Assembly: GCA_021292165.1 (NCBI GenBank)
Contig: CM037876.1
Location: 212,061,825 to 212,125,824, forward strand
Source: Shinisaurus crocodilurus
Taxonomy: Eukaryota > Chordata > Lepidosauria > Squamata > Shinisauridae
DNA length: 64,000 nucleotides
Direction: 5' to 3'
The notes under the pieces are model-generated. The model ran no database searches. It was not told the origin of the DNA and saw nothing but the letters and a program-made list of their open reading frames with translations. This document shows, one piece after another, positions 45,580-57,590 of the stretch (within the stretch, counting starts at the first letter, position 1; each line of letters opens with the position of its first letter). The position numbers and the translations under genes are program-made.

Positions 45580-45770
45580 CAGAGCCATCGCTCAGTGGTA
45601 AAGCATATGGTTTGCATGCAGGAGGTCTCAGAGTTAGTCCTTGGTGTCCTTCCACTTAAAAGGATCTCAGCAGAGCTGGCAAAAGGTCTCTATTTGAGAC
45701 CTTGGAGTGCTCTGCTGCTAGTACAGGGCTAGATGGATCTACATGTATTAGGCATCTTCATGTGTCTATT
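45580..45770 (+). mobile_element. tRNA-derived SINE
   Basis: GCTCAGTGGTAAAGCATATG, then GAGACCTTGGAGTGCTCTGC and GGGCTAGATGGATCTA, match the copies at 27910 and 58705. Confidence 0.8.
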
Positions 45771-45896
45771 TCCTTAGCTTTACTTTACCTACCTTCCTCT
45801 TACCATCCGACTCTCTCTGCTGCTTCTGCTCTACTGATGGCCAATATCTGACATCTTTTCCCTATTACTATCATGTGCCTTTGATATAAAATATAA

Positions 45897-46023
45897 GCTG
45901 GGGTGGGCAACTTGTGGCCATCCAGATATTTTAGCATACAGCTCCCATTAGCCCTAGCCAGTATAGCCAATTATGAGGGATGATGGAAATTGTTGGCCAA
46001 CAACAAGTTGCCCACCCCCGCTG
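45897..46023. repeat. foldback MITE copy
   Basis: GGGGTGGGCAACTTGTGGCC on the left faces AACAAGTTGCCCACCCCCG on the right. The centre is CCTAGCCAGTATAGCCAATT. Confidence 0.75.
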
Positions 46024-46553
46024 TAATCCATCTAGAGATGGACTTTACTGGCTCTGTGTTCTGCCTATACAGTTGGACTTAAAATGTTAAGAACCCTCTG
46101 AAGTTAAGTTTCTCCTAATACAGGCATCACCTGAAGGGATGTTTTCAACCTGAATCAATCGTATTCAAGTCGGTCATAGTTCAGGTGCCTGAGGTGAAAG
46201 GAAGAATCACCATAGTGATATTCCTGAATAATCACTGAGTTCCAGCATTAAAAATAAGTGATACATCTAATGCACACAATAAATAACAATAGAAGGTCAT
46301 TCTATAATTGAACAGCCTCAATAAATGAACAACAATAACAAAATCAAACTTATGAGAATGTCTCAATAAACAAAGATCTCAAGTACACTACAGTGGACTC
46401 TTTCAATGCTTGTAAAAATTTGGGTTAAATCCAAATGAGTTCAGTTCTAAAATTAATTGTAGAAAATCTCCTTCTCTTCCCATATTGTACATAATTGCAT
46501 CAAAATAAGAAACAGAACTTGTACTGGAATTCATGGATAAGACAACACATCAC

Positions 46554-47156
46554 TGTGAGGGATTGAGGCCTACACAGGATTGGGTTTGTTGAGGCCTACA
46601 CAGGCTTCAGTTTGTTGAAGCCTGAAGGCCCAAACACTTGGATGGGAGGGGGAGTTTGAGAGTTTTAAGTTACCCAATAGAAGTTAAGAATTAGATCTCC
46701 AATTCAAGGTCACATGATTATAACCTTCCATTCCTGGGAAGGCTGTATATGTGGGGTGTGGTCAGCTAGCAGTTAGTGCTGAGAGTCAGCTAGAAGCAGC
46801 AGCAGAGCTGGCAGCAGAGAGAAGCAGAGAGAGAGAAAGAGAAACTGGCTGCATAGGAAATAGGTAGTCTGAAGTTTAACTAGAGAACATTGGATTGTTT
46901 GTTTGTTTGTTTTATTTTATCATACTTGCTTTTGAATTATAGCCACTCTATTAAGTAAAGACCCTAATATTATAAGTAAAGTGTTGTTGTTTAACCTGGA
47001 GTTTGGAGTGACTTATTCACCACGTCTACAGCCTACAACCCATGCTATTGGAAGCTGTAAAAGGACTTGATCTCCTGGAACGGGAGGGGCTTTGAGGAGA
47101 GGCAGAGATCTCCCAAAGGAAGGTTAAGGGGTCCCTGCAGTAGTGGAACCTTGACA
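46554..47156 (+). mobile_element. solo LTR, 603 bp
   Basis: The segment begins TGTGAGGGATTGAGG and ends ACCTTGACA, with TG and CA at the tips. It is flanked by an exact 5-bp duplication, ATCAC (46549-46553 and 47157-47161). A TATA-like CTGTATATG lies at about 46744. A purine-rich AGCAGAGAGAGAGAAAG stretch and an AT-rich segment follow. No internal coding region adjoins it, so it is what remains after LTR-LTR recombination of a retrovirus-like or Gypsy-like element. The family is unknown. Confidence 0.88.
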
Positions 47157-47604
47157 ATCACATTTTGGAACACTTCTGGAGGACCATTTGTTTCCCAGGC
47201 TTAAGAAAAACTGTAGTTCCCCAGGCTTAAGAAAAGACCCTAACCAAAGAGCTTATCTCATGTCCTTCCCATAGTCTCATCTTAAGCTCTGAACAAAACA
47301 TTTTCTCTTTAAGTTTCATCCCCAACTCTCCATAAGCATCCCAGGTGCATTTTTTTTAGCAGCAGATATTAGTAACCATTTTAAAACAGGCGTCACTTTG
47401 ACACAATAGTGTGAGAGATATTACTGAGGAATAATTGTAGATTAATTGCTAGATATTTCATCATTAGATAGTGTAGATTGTTTCTACCTAACAGTGCAAA
47501 GAATTGAACTCTGCAGAAGAGAACATTCCCTAGAAAAATGTGTTATATTATGAGGAAAGTATTTTACTTATTGGAGAATCTTCCCGTTTTTAAAATACCA
47601 TACC

Positions 47605-47716
47605 CAACCTGGCACCCGCCAGCTGTGTCAGACTACAACTCCCATCATCCCACCAACTCCCATTAATGGACATGCTGGTTGCAGATGATGGGGGTTGTAG
47701 TCCAACACAACCAGAG
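47605..47716. repeat. foldback MITE copy
   Basis: ACTACAACTCCCATCATCCC on the left faces GATGATGGGGGTTGTAGTCC on the right. Confidence 0.65.
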
Positions 47717-49954
47717 TGTATCAGATTAGCTAGTGTAGTAATGGCTTGCTTGTCATTAACGCAAGTCAGTTACTGATTCTAGTATTTAGTAGAATCCCCA
47801 TTATCTGAACCTTGGTATTTCAAGCTCCAATTGATCAGAATTCATGGCGTGTTCTTCATGTAGGCCCATATCAGTGTAACTCTATGGAAACAGTACAACA
47901 GCTTTTATGAAGCTCTGCTAATCCAAAGGATCTAGGCATTCCTCAGGCTGTTTGGATAAATATTTGCATGCTTAATTAACAGGACAGCAACCAATGAAAT
48001 GGAGCATCAGCATCAAGAAAGTACAGTGCCTTGTAACATGCTGCTTGTTTTGTATGATAAAAGGTGACCTATTTCAAGAGCCTTTTTACACTTTTCCACT
48101 CCAGCGAAGAGACACTCGAGTAAGAAACAGGTGCTACCTTTTCATATTCACTCCTTGGCACATATATGGTAAATATAAGGAAGAGCCCTTACCTGCCTTC
48201 TCCAAAATAAATGCCACCTTTTTGGCTGTGTTAAATGGCAGAAAGCAAGTAGACTTCAGAAGGTTGCTTGATAGTGCCCTGCTATTCTAGAGGACAGACA
48301 TCTTCTATATCAGCAACTTTTGTTCAACTGATAGCTAAACTAGCTAACATGACAAACCCACATTTGATGCCAAGCCTAGGACAGAACGGACTTAATATCA
48401 GTCATGTGCCAAATTGGCACAGGTTAAATTGAGCCCAATTCATCCATCCCTACTAAAGAGTGATGGAAGGATACAATGGTGTCCGGTCACTAGCACTGTT
48501 CACATTGCACTAGTAGAAAACAACACCTGCGCAACATCGATAGTGCTTGCTAGTGCGATGGGTTTCCCGGATCCTTCCAAGTTGCTGACCTAGACTGTTC
48601 TCTAGAGCAGAAATAGCTGAAGCCAAGACAACTTGTTCAATGGTTTTCAGTCATGGAGTCTACTTGGAATAACGATCATGCTTTTGCACAAGCGATCCAT
48701 TCTAGCATCCACAGTTTTAAAATAATTTGTTCTCCTGTTCATGCCAGAGTTTAAGGACAGTCTTGTCCATTGCACTCATCCTGCAGTAATACAACCAGGA
48801 GTTCCAAACATCAGTATAATTTCAGAGTCTTTGTTCTTTTCTGCCCCCTTCTTATGCCAATAGTGTGGAAGGAACACCAATGCAGCTCCTTCCAGCCTGT
48901 AAAGAGGCCTGTGCACATGACACAGGATAAGGTGGGTAGACCGAAGGGCAGAATTCTGGACTGTGCTTCTTCAGAGTGTATGTGGGGAGAGGGCATGTTG
49001 TTGAATGCTCTCCTGTATCCCTGAATGTAGTAAACTAGCACATCAGGCATAAAGATTTAGAGTAGCCCACTGCCTTTACTACATACAAGGAGATTTTTAT
49101 ATAGGAAAATATGTTTTTAAAATGTCTTTCCCTTTCCCCAGTATGAACTGGTACAATCCAGCATTCTAGGTATGGGAATTGGAACACAACACAAAATCCT
49201 GGAAATATCCATTTCTTTTGAAGAGATGGATAGGATGAGAGGAGAACAGAACAGAAAGAAAGAATAGAAGAAATGACTAGGTTCCGATAAAAGCCTTAAC
49301 ATTTCAAGGCACTAAAGATTCAGATCAGTGATTTCAACAAAGTTTCCAGTGAAAGAGTTTGGAAGAATTTTATCCTGGGCACCATACTTTCCATGTACTC
49401 CAGAATTTGCCAGAGTCTTATCCCATTTCTTCTGATTCGAATAATCTAAGTGTGTATGAATTTTTCTGAAAGAAATTAAATGTGTTTGTACACAACTTGA
49501 ATGTATCATTTCATCCATGGCATTGGGTTGTCTGGCCATATAATTGTTATGGAGGGCAGGATTCTAGACACCTGGGGTGCAACAGCTCCAACTTGCATTA
49601 ACACACAACTTGAGCTTTGCAGATGCCATGCAAACACACACGAAGAGAGCAGAGGTCTCTTTGGAGAGTTTAAAAATTATCAGTAGCAAAACAGCAAGTC
49701 TGAAAGTGCCAGGGGCAGGTTGGAACTTCAAACGACTGAAAGATTTAGTCCACGCAAGCTTTTCACTTAATCACAAGGCTTTAGGAAATAATAAAAAAGT
49801 CAACTAACAAACCAAGTGCAATCTATTTTTGCCTTTAAGACCGTAGGATGTCTTGTAGTTGACTGCCTCAGTTAAGGTATCATGTTTTGGGAAGATCCTT
49901 GCTCTGATCGCAACCCTGTTTTGGTTCGCCCTCGTTTTTTCTTTTCGTGGAGCC

Positions 49955-50740
49955 CCAGTGACAGCCGCTCCATTGATGCCCAAGTGGCACCTTGGAGCAA
50001 CCATCACTGGCTTGTTACCCTTTTTGGGGGGAGGGGGCGGCAGAAATGTGCACAATTGATATCATAATTTTTAATGGGGGGGTGTCTTTCGCAGGTGTGA
50101 AACCTCCATTTGCCTGAAATGCGAAGTCATGCCTGGCCAATGTCCTGGTAAGTGTCTGCTGTCAAAGTGCAGTAGGTAACATCCATGGACATCGACAAAG
50201 TGAGGCTGCATATACGGTAGGTCAATCTGTCAGCTGAAAAGCAAAGCGGCAAAGGAGTTTTTGCCCTTAAAGGGGGTAGTGAGTATATCTCCTCCTTAGT
50301 AGTGTGATACTCTAGTTTTTAACTATTGCCCTGACAGTTCTCAGTACCCTCCAGTTCTACACTTTCCCGAGCCTCTAGATACTCCAGAAAAGGGAGATCT
50401 ATATCTCACCCCCTTTCCTCTAGCGCTGACTTTTGACACCTGTCAAAAGAAAGGGTTCTTTTTCATACCTATCTGGTAAATTTGAACATTTTGGGGGGAC
50501 AGGTAAATATGCAGCCATATCTTGCCACTTAGCTTTTCAACTGACAGCTCGCCAATTGACAGTTGTCAAGTGTGTGCAAATTAACCTATATGCAGCCTCG
50601 CTTTGTCAATGTCCATGGATGTTATCTATTGCACTTACAGCAGACACTTACCAGGACATATATATATATGGGTAATGAGCTAGTACCGTTGCTCCAAAAG
50701 GCTGCTTGGGCATTTGTGGAGTGGCTGTCACTGGCAGCAG
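49955..50740. repeat. long imperfect foldback, arms about 300 bp
   Basis: The left arm (about 49955-50270) and right arm (about 50430-50740) are diverged inverse copies. Matching landmarks are AGTGACAGCCGCTCC against GAGTGGCTGTCACT, GGAGCAACCATCACTGG against CGTTGCTCC, and GTCCTGGTAAGTGTCTGCTG against CAGCAGACACTTACCAGGAC. The last is an exact 20-mer in opposite orientation. The middle is non-repeated. It resembles a long-TIR non-autonomous DNA element; no coding potential is seen. Confidence 0.8.
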
Positions 50741-51541
50741 CACGGGCAAGATCACCAAGAGCAGCAAGGGGGTATGCCACTCTTGCTGAGTGGCTCGCTT
50801 GCCAATTCCTGCAACCCGTGATGGGATTGGTCTCCCAGGTTCAGATGACACAACAACCTATCGTGGGTTCAACAACCCCTACAACAAGCCATGGGTTGTC
50901 AGAGTGGCTAATTGCTCAAAAACAAGCCACCCTGCAGGAAGTAGACTGGGTCTGGACAACACAACAGCCCACTGTGGGTAGTTATGGGTTGCTGTGTTGT
51001 GCAAACCCAGTCAGTATGTTTGTACAGCTAAAACTAGGGATTGTAGTTTGAGAGATTTGTGCTTCCCTATGTGACATGCTTTCTGAAGAACTACCAGTCC
51101 CAGAGTTCCTTGTGCATAGGTAGAAAGAGGGAACAGCTGGTAAGAGGAACAAAGCACCATTGATCCAAGGGACACTGGGAACCAATGCTGCCAGTAGGAT
51201 TTACAGGCCCAAAATTTATGTGAGTATATGTCTAGCTCTCTCACACACCATACTGCCATGCCTGACTTTAAATACAAATCATGAGATTCTATATCTGTTT
51301 ATTCAGTTCCAGGTCCCAGAATTCAGTCATCATCAATCTGGTCAATGTTTGTGTGGTAATGATAGTCAATCTGGAGATTTCATATGCGTGCTGGAAGCTC
51401 TACAGAGAAGACAGTGTCCATCTCTCTTATAATGGGAAATAAATTTTGTTGAATGATTTCTTTTCCAGACTGTTGGAACCGCTGGGCTTCCACGCTGAAG
51501 CTGGAATTGGGCTAGCTAGAGAGCTTTCCCCTCCTACTATG

Positions 51542-51695
51542 CAGGGCCGGTGCAAGGCAGTTTGGTGCCCTAGGCAAGATCAGATATTTAGCGCCCCCCC
51601 TTCCCACTTGAGCCCTCCCTCCCTATTTCTGGCACCCCCTTTAGCCCTGCGCCCTAGGCAGCTGCCTAGTTGGCCTAATGGTAGCACCGGTCCTG
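51542..51695. mobile_element. hAT MITE, 154 bp
   Basis: It begins CAGGGCCGGTGC and ends GCACCGGTCCTG, with an exact 8-bp duplication CTACTATG on both sides (51534-51541 and 51696-51703). The interior has GTGCCCTAGGCAAGATCAG and AGGCAGCTGCCTAGTTGGCC. Confidence 0.95.
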
Positions 51696-51801
51696 CTACT
51701 ATGGCATTTCGGCACTGGAAAAGGAGGCCATAGTTTGAAGGGTACTTGGAGTGGGTTGTCCAACAAATCCCACCTCAGAGTTCTTGGGTGAAACCTCCAG
51801 A

Positions 51802-51822
51802 TTGTGTGTGTGTGTGTGTGCG

Positions 51823-51862
<40 letters not shown>
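51802..51862. repeat. head-to-head (TG)n and (CA)n microsatellite
   Basis: About 9 TG units are followed by CGCT and then about 19 CA units. The two runs are mutually complementary and could form a hairpin. Confidence 0.95.
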
Positions 51863-51863
<1 letters not shown>

Positions 51864-52310
51864 ATGCATGCATAGGCTGTGAGATAAACCTCATCATCCA
51901 ATGCCTTCCTTCTGCCGTTCCGAATCCGATCTCCTGGGAATTGCCAAGAAACCAGCCCAGGACTGTACATCTCCTGTACTGCTTACTGTCTGTCAGCAGT
52001 AAGTGTTTGGTTCCCACCCCTTGCTACATGAAACCGTATAAAGTTGTGGCCTTGTTTTCATCCAGCTCTGTGTGTACAATTCTTGTTATTGCCCTCTCAC
52101 TCTGAATCCCCACTGCGGGCATAAATGCAATTTATATAACAAGATTCTACTCAATTTTCTGTTTTATGATAAGCTCTAAATACAAAATATGAGTTTTGAA
52201 CTTATGCCACATAGCACTTACAGTGGTTACTTTGTACTTTACATTTTTGTTCTAATTTTAGTCATAATACTTCTCCTTTATTTCTATTATTATGTCATGT
52301 TATCGTTATA

Positions 52311-52448
52311 GGTCAGCCTTCCCCAACCTGTTACCCTCCAGAAGTGCTGGAGTTCAACTCCCATCACCTCCAGCCAGCCACAGAACTTCATGTGGATGAT
52401 GGAAATTGTAGTCCAACACATCTGGAGAACACCAGGTTGGTGAAAGCT
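52311..52448. repeat. foldback MITE copy
   Basis: TCAGCCTTCCCCAACCTG on the left faces CACCAGGTTGGTGAAAGCTG on the right, with ACTCCCATCACCTCCAGC and TGGAAATTGTAGTCCAACAC inside. Confidence 0.7.
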
Positions 52449-54547
52449 GACACATGCTCCTATCCACACCTTCTCACTGGCATATCCAGCCATATATATC
52501 TGTTCTGCCACATATGTTGGGCAAGGCTGTTACACATAATGTAAAACCTTAATAAATTACTGATACTAAAAACAGAATTATCTTGGGCCCTAAATCTCTT
52601 CATGGAATAAGGCAGCCCTTTTCAAGGTAGAGGGTGCCAATCCTGAGGAGGACAAGGGACCACAGCCAGGTTGGGATAGCTAAGGAGAAAGAGGTATTAT
52701 GTAATTAATTATGGGTGAGTGGATTGATAGATGACTGGTGTCATGAGTCACTCACTGTTGCAAGTCAAGCTGAATTGGCACAGGATGAAGAGTGTAGGAG
52801 TCTAGAAAGGGAAGTACGGTGAAGGGGGAAGGAAATTGAAGGGGTGATAATGTGGTTTTTAGGTATGGGGCACATGGAGGTTTAGAAGGTGGGGTATAGT
52901 TCCAAAAATGTGAGAATTGTTAGCCCTATTCACATATTATTCGCATGTTGGGCAGTTACATTATGACACAGGATTGGGGCTTCAACCCTAACCCCTGACT
53001 CCAATTTTACATCCCTGAGCTAGCCCTGCTCTCTCTATGTTGAGTGTGGTCACCTACAAAGGAACACCTATGTGTGAGAAGGGATTCCTTTGGAGACAAT
53101 GGTGCTCAATGTGCTTATATTGAAGGGTGGGGCTAGGGATATGACATTGGGGGCAGGGCTAGGAGCATGGACCACTCCTGCTTCAAACCATGAGTGCCTT
53201 ACGCATGAGTGATGAGTGAATGGCATTACTGTGTTAAGGAAATTCTGTGCCATTTTGCATGTTAAATGGCAGCAAATTTGCCACTGAGTAATATACCAAG
53301 TATGGCAGCCATGGCTGCTTGCCGCATTCACGCTTTGCATTTTCAGGTTACATTTAAAACATGGATGTTTTAGCAAATCACGAGAACCTTATTGCCAGCT
53401 TGTTTTGGGGACTTATTTTAGTGACATTTCCATCCAAATTAATGTGTGCTCTTGGTCTTAACAGATTGATTCTTTCCATTTGGATTTAGAAATTCTTTAT
53501 TCCTGCCCAGTAATATTTGTGGCCAATGGTCATAAACACGACATTTATTTGTTGGGGAGAAAAAACATCACCTGCCTTAAAAAGTCTCTCAGCTTTACCA
53601 AGTTCTTTCCTGAACACAGAAGCTACAGTCACTTCTATTAATCATTCTGACATATTAACTCAAGTTTTACTAGCTTTGGCACGTAGACCTGACTTTTCGG
53701 AGTCTGTGTAGAACCATGGTTTGTGACCATTTAATTTTTGTTCCAACATGCTTACTCAGAAATGGTAGCCCAATGAAAACTTGGTATTACTGGGCGCACC
53801 CTCCTTTCCAGATAGAAATGGTACACTTCAAGAATCAAGGTCTTACTTTGCACAGACAGTAATCAAAGTAGACACTGCGGCTAATGTAAACACCTTTCAT
53901 CCGCAGGGATCATGAAGCACTTTACAAATTGAAATAGAATGTCTACAGAAATGCTGCTGAGGCCAGCCTAAGAAACAGGCCACCACACTATGCAACTATT
54001 GAGGACAGCAAAGAAAAAATGTTGTTATTTCGCTGAAACAAGACTACAGCCATGGCTCTCGAGCAAGACGACGTTGTTTTCTTCAGGGCACGTGGCCAAT
54101 GGCTAGAGTTGCTCTCCTCATGTCATAGGAGCAAGGGAGTCCTAATTCATTTAAATAGAGCACTTCACCTTATTGACTGTGGGTGAGCTCAGGATGAAAA
54201 TACACAGGCTTGTTGCTGCCTTAAAAGGTATTAGGAAAGACTACCAGCTCACCACCTTAATAATAGGATACGAGAATGCCATCTTACAAAGGCCTGCTAG
54301 AATGAGGGGTCAGGAAGCTCCCATCATCAAAATACCAACTCCATCTGAGTCTGTGGCAGGATGAAGGCCTAGAGGGAGAGGGACCAGGGGTTCTCCGCAG
54401 ATGGGGATTCCATGTGGGATTCCTTTCCAGATCTACCATCGAAGACCCTGTGCCATCCTTACCGACTAGAGATTCCACTTTCCCTTGGCATAGGTGCCTC
54501 CCCTATTTTATCTTTGTTACATTTGTTGCCTTGCCTTCTTCTTGATC

Positions 54548-54620
54548 AGGGGTGTGGACCATGTGGTCCTTCAGATACTGCTGGACTACAAGTCCCATCA
54601 TCCCTCACTATTGGATATGC
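54548..54620. repeat. half copy of the foldback family
   Basis: GGGGTGTGGACCATGTGGTC and GGACTACAAGTCCCATCATC form the left half. The right half is not recognisable. Confidence 0.5.
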
Positions 54621-55784
54621 TGTTCTTGATCAATCCTTTATTCTTGATCAATCGTAATCATAAATATGGAATATGATGTGTATTTTCATTAAGGTCAACA
54701 GCTGTCACACCAGATACTTTTTTTTTGTTTGCTGAATAGTAGCACCATGAGTACCTGTGGCCACAATGATTAGACCTTCCTGCATGACAAACTGTACATG
54801 AAACTGAACGGTTGAGCTGCCCTGTGCTTTCTAGTTGTTTACTTCCTTCCTAATTCCTCAACATCAGTGGCAGCTTGGTGCAAGGACACTGAAATTGCAT
54901 ATCAATTTGCCTATTTGCCTGCTAAGATCTAACTGTCAACCTTAAGAATGCAACCTTTACTTTTTTATGATGTCATTCTATTTGCATACTAAGTGAAACA
55001 AGCTCTACTAGGCATATGGTGTTCCAATAACGTGATGGTCAACCATTAAAGGTATCGTCAGCATATGGAGATGCACTTCTCTGCTATTCCTGACTTTCCT
55101 CTCATTGCAATAAGCCACACACACACAAAAGTAACACAGTCAAGGTGAATGAAACTGAAGTAGCCTAAGACAGGCAGAAAGGAACATCATCCTTGTTGAA
55201 ATCACATCAAAGTCCCTGAACGACAAGTACCTTGATACGGTTCGTGGTGATTGTTTACGTGCTTCACCTAGAAGCATTTCAAAAACATTTATTTGGAAAA
55301 AATAAAGTTGATGTTTGTATAAATCTAAGATTAGGTAGTAGATTTGAGACATTTATTTTTAGTAGCACCTATGAGAAAACCATAGGATTATTCAAAGAAT
55401 TATTCATAACATTCAAAAAGGCACTGGGCAGAATCCTAGAAAAGCTACTTGTGACTACTGGAATGGGACTTGGCTGTGATTAACTTAAGACCCATTGATT
55501 TCAGTGAGACTCGACTGTGACAAGCTTTTGCTGGATTGTGGGGCCATAGCTAATAATCGTATGGAACCATAATTCCATTTGATATCTAAGAAGGGCTCTG
55601 CAAATTACACACAAATGGAGGGAGAGGAACTGTGCATGTTCCGGATACATGTGGAGATCATATATTTCACTGCTGGGGAGATGTCCTTTCCCACCTCACT
55701 CAAAAAGCACAAAAAGAGGATGCACAAACCACTTTCAATGCTGCTACCCCCTCTACTTCTTTGCAATGTGCAAACCTGACCTAA

Positions 55785-55850
55785 GATAAGAGCCAGTGTA
55801 GTATAGCTACTAAGATACCAAGCTGTGAACCACAAACTGTGTATGTTTGT
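55785..55850 (+). mobile_element. Sauria SINE head fragment
   Basis: AGAGCCAGTGTAGTATAGCT resembles the first 30 bp or so of the Sauria SINE head. The rest is lost. Confidence 0.4.
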
Positions 55851-56370
55851 CTATTGAGAAGAAAGTGCTGCTGGATGGATGGTCTTTCCCAGGTTGGAGT
55901 GTCGGAAGAGGAGGCATTGTAATTCCATACAGCTCCATGATTCCATAATATGGAAGGTGAGGTTTGGGGACCTTTTTGAGATTTGATTTAAAATGAAGTG
56001 GGGAAAGGTATTGTTTTTTTAAAAAAATATGTCAAGGTTGTACTTTCTTCCCAAATCAGTGATAATGATTTCTCTCTGGAAACAGAGAAGACTATTAACA
56101 TCCTAATCCTATACCAATGGCTGAGCTGGTGATGCAGAAGATCCAAAGCATAATATCCCAGCATAGATGTAAAGGGACCATTTGTTTCCTTGATCTAGAG
56201 CTGGAATCAAACCTTGCTTCCTTGCTTTACCCCATGCTGGTGCAACAGCTAATACAACAGCTTCTGCCCTTGGTCCTCCGTGTGCCATCTAAAAGGACAG
56301 AGAAGTCCTCCTGAATTCTCCCAGCTCTGATATAAAGCTGTGCTGGCATTTTGCAGTAGTAAGGGAAATG

Positions 56371-56388
56371 GTGTGTGTGTGTGTGTGT
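56371..56388. repeat. (GT)n microsatellite
   Basis: Nine GT units. Confidence 0.9.
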
Positions 56389-56424
56389 ATTAGTTTAATG
56401 CATTTGGAATGGTAAGAGGGTCCA

Positions 56425-56720
56425 AGCTGGACAGCAGAGCCGACCCAATTATTTTGCTGCCTGAGGCAAAGAACAAGTTGGAGCCCTCTTCAATTCTATG
56501 TACAAAACCCAGCTGGACTGGCTGTTAAACCTTTCTTCAACACTGGGGATGGGACAGCATCCTCCACCACACTGGATGGCAGCAGGCCAGCTTAGGGGGC
56601 GCAGGGCAGGACACGTGGTCCACAGCTCTCTCCTCCAACACCTTGCTGCCACCTCCCAGCATCTGCTGCCTGAGGCAACTCTGCAGCCCTCTTCCACTTG
56701 CCCTCCACAGGATGTCTCTT
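56425..56720 (-). mobile_element. DNA transposon fragment, inverse of the 6470 family
   Basis: TTTTGCTGCCTGAGGCAAAG, ATTCTATGTACAAAACCCAG and TTCTTCAACACTGGGGATGG are reverse complements of blocks in 6470-6690. A second GCTGCCTGAGGCAACTCTGC near 56664 suggests an outer inverted arm. Confidence 0.55.
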
Positions 56721-57229
56721 CAGCTACAGCAATCCAAGCCTATGTGTCAGGGGCAACAGCCCATTGCAGTATGCTGCTGGTAGCTTGGGAACAGTTTTCA
56801 AAAGCTATTTGGAAGTTTTTCTTCTCCAGTAATTTTTTTAAATCCACAACTGTTCTCCTACATTTACACAGCATCATATTTAGCAAATTTCTCGAGCCAG
56901 TAAGTCCTGCATAAGAGAACTTGAAAGACCACTCAAGCCCACCTAACAAAAGCCACCACACTGAGCACGATTCACTGTATCTAAAACATTCTTGGCAAAT
57001 GTTTATCCAACCATGTTATAGGCTTGATTCACATGATCACTGCTGAGGTGCAAAACCAAAGTTTTGGAATGGGGAAGTGGTGTCAGATAGTGCTATTTAA
57101 AATGGCCACGTTATTATCTGAGCTATCTACATTGCATTCAGAAGCAATGCAAAGCCTTTTAAAGTGTAAATGCCGTTAGTATGTAATCTAAAAAAATGCA
57201 ATATAAACATCGAAAACTGGGAAGCTCTG

Positions 57230-57549
57230 GCCCATGAATGATCTAACTGGAGGTTGGCCTTTCACAAAGGTTCTATGGACTTTGAAGAAGCTCGAGTGCA
57301 AGGTGAAAGGGAGAAACGTGCTAAGCGAAAAGCACGTCAAACGAATCCTTTACAGGACCATCTTCCATCTGGTAACCTGTGTCCTCACTGTGGGAAACTG
57401 TGTGGATCTAGAATTGGCCTCCACAGTCACTTACGGACCCATCGCTAGAGTCTACACAATTTTTCTTTAGAATTTCCTCCTTTTAAAATTTTCTTTTTGT
57501 AAATTTTTATCCTGGAAGACAATCTTACTCGGTCACGAGTGATCGCCTA

Positions 57550-57586
<37 letters not shown>

Positions 57587-57590
57587 CCAC
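57230..57590 (+). mobile_element. LINE 3' end with C-terminal zinc finger and (ATG)n tail
   Basis: The frame 57254-57448 encodes a basic stretch followed by CPHCGKLCGSRIGLHSHLRT, then a stop. This is a C2H2 finger of the kind that ends ORF2 in some non-LTR retrotransposons. The noncoding end reads ACTCGGTCACGAGTGATCGC and runs into about 11 ATG repeats. I lean towards an R4/Dong-type or RTE-type LINE but cannot settle the clade. Only the very end of the element is present. Confidence 0.6.
57550..57586. repeat. (ATG)n microsatellite
   Basis: About 12 ATG units form the tail of the LINE fragment. Confidence 0.95.

Noticed and set aside
57254..57448. Host C2H2 zinc-finger gene
   Set aside because: There is only one finger, in a short decayed frame followed directly by a LINE-type 3' UTR and an (ATG)n tail.
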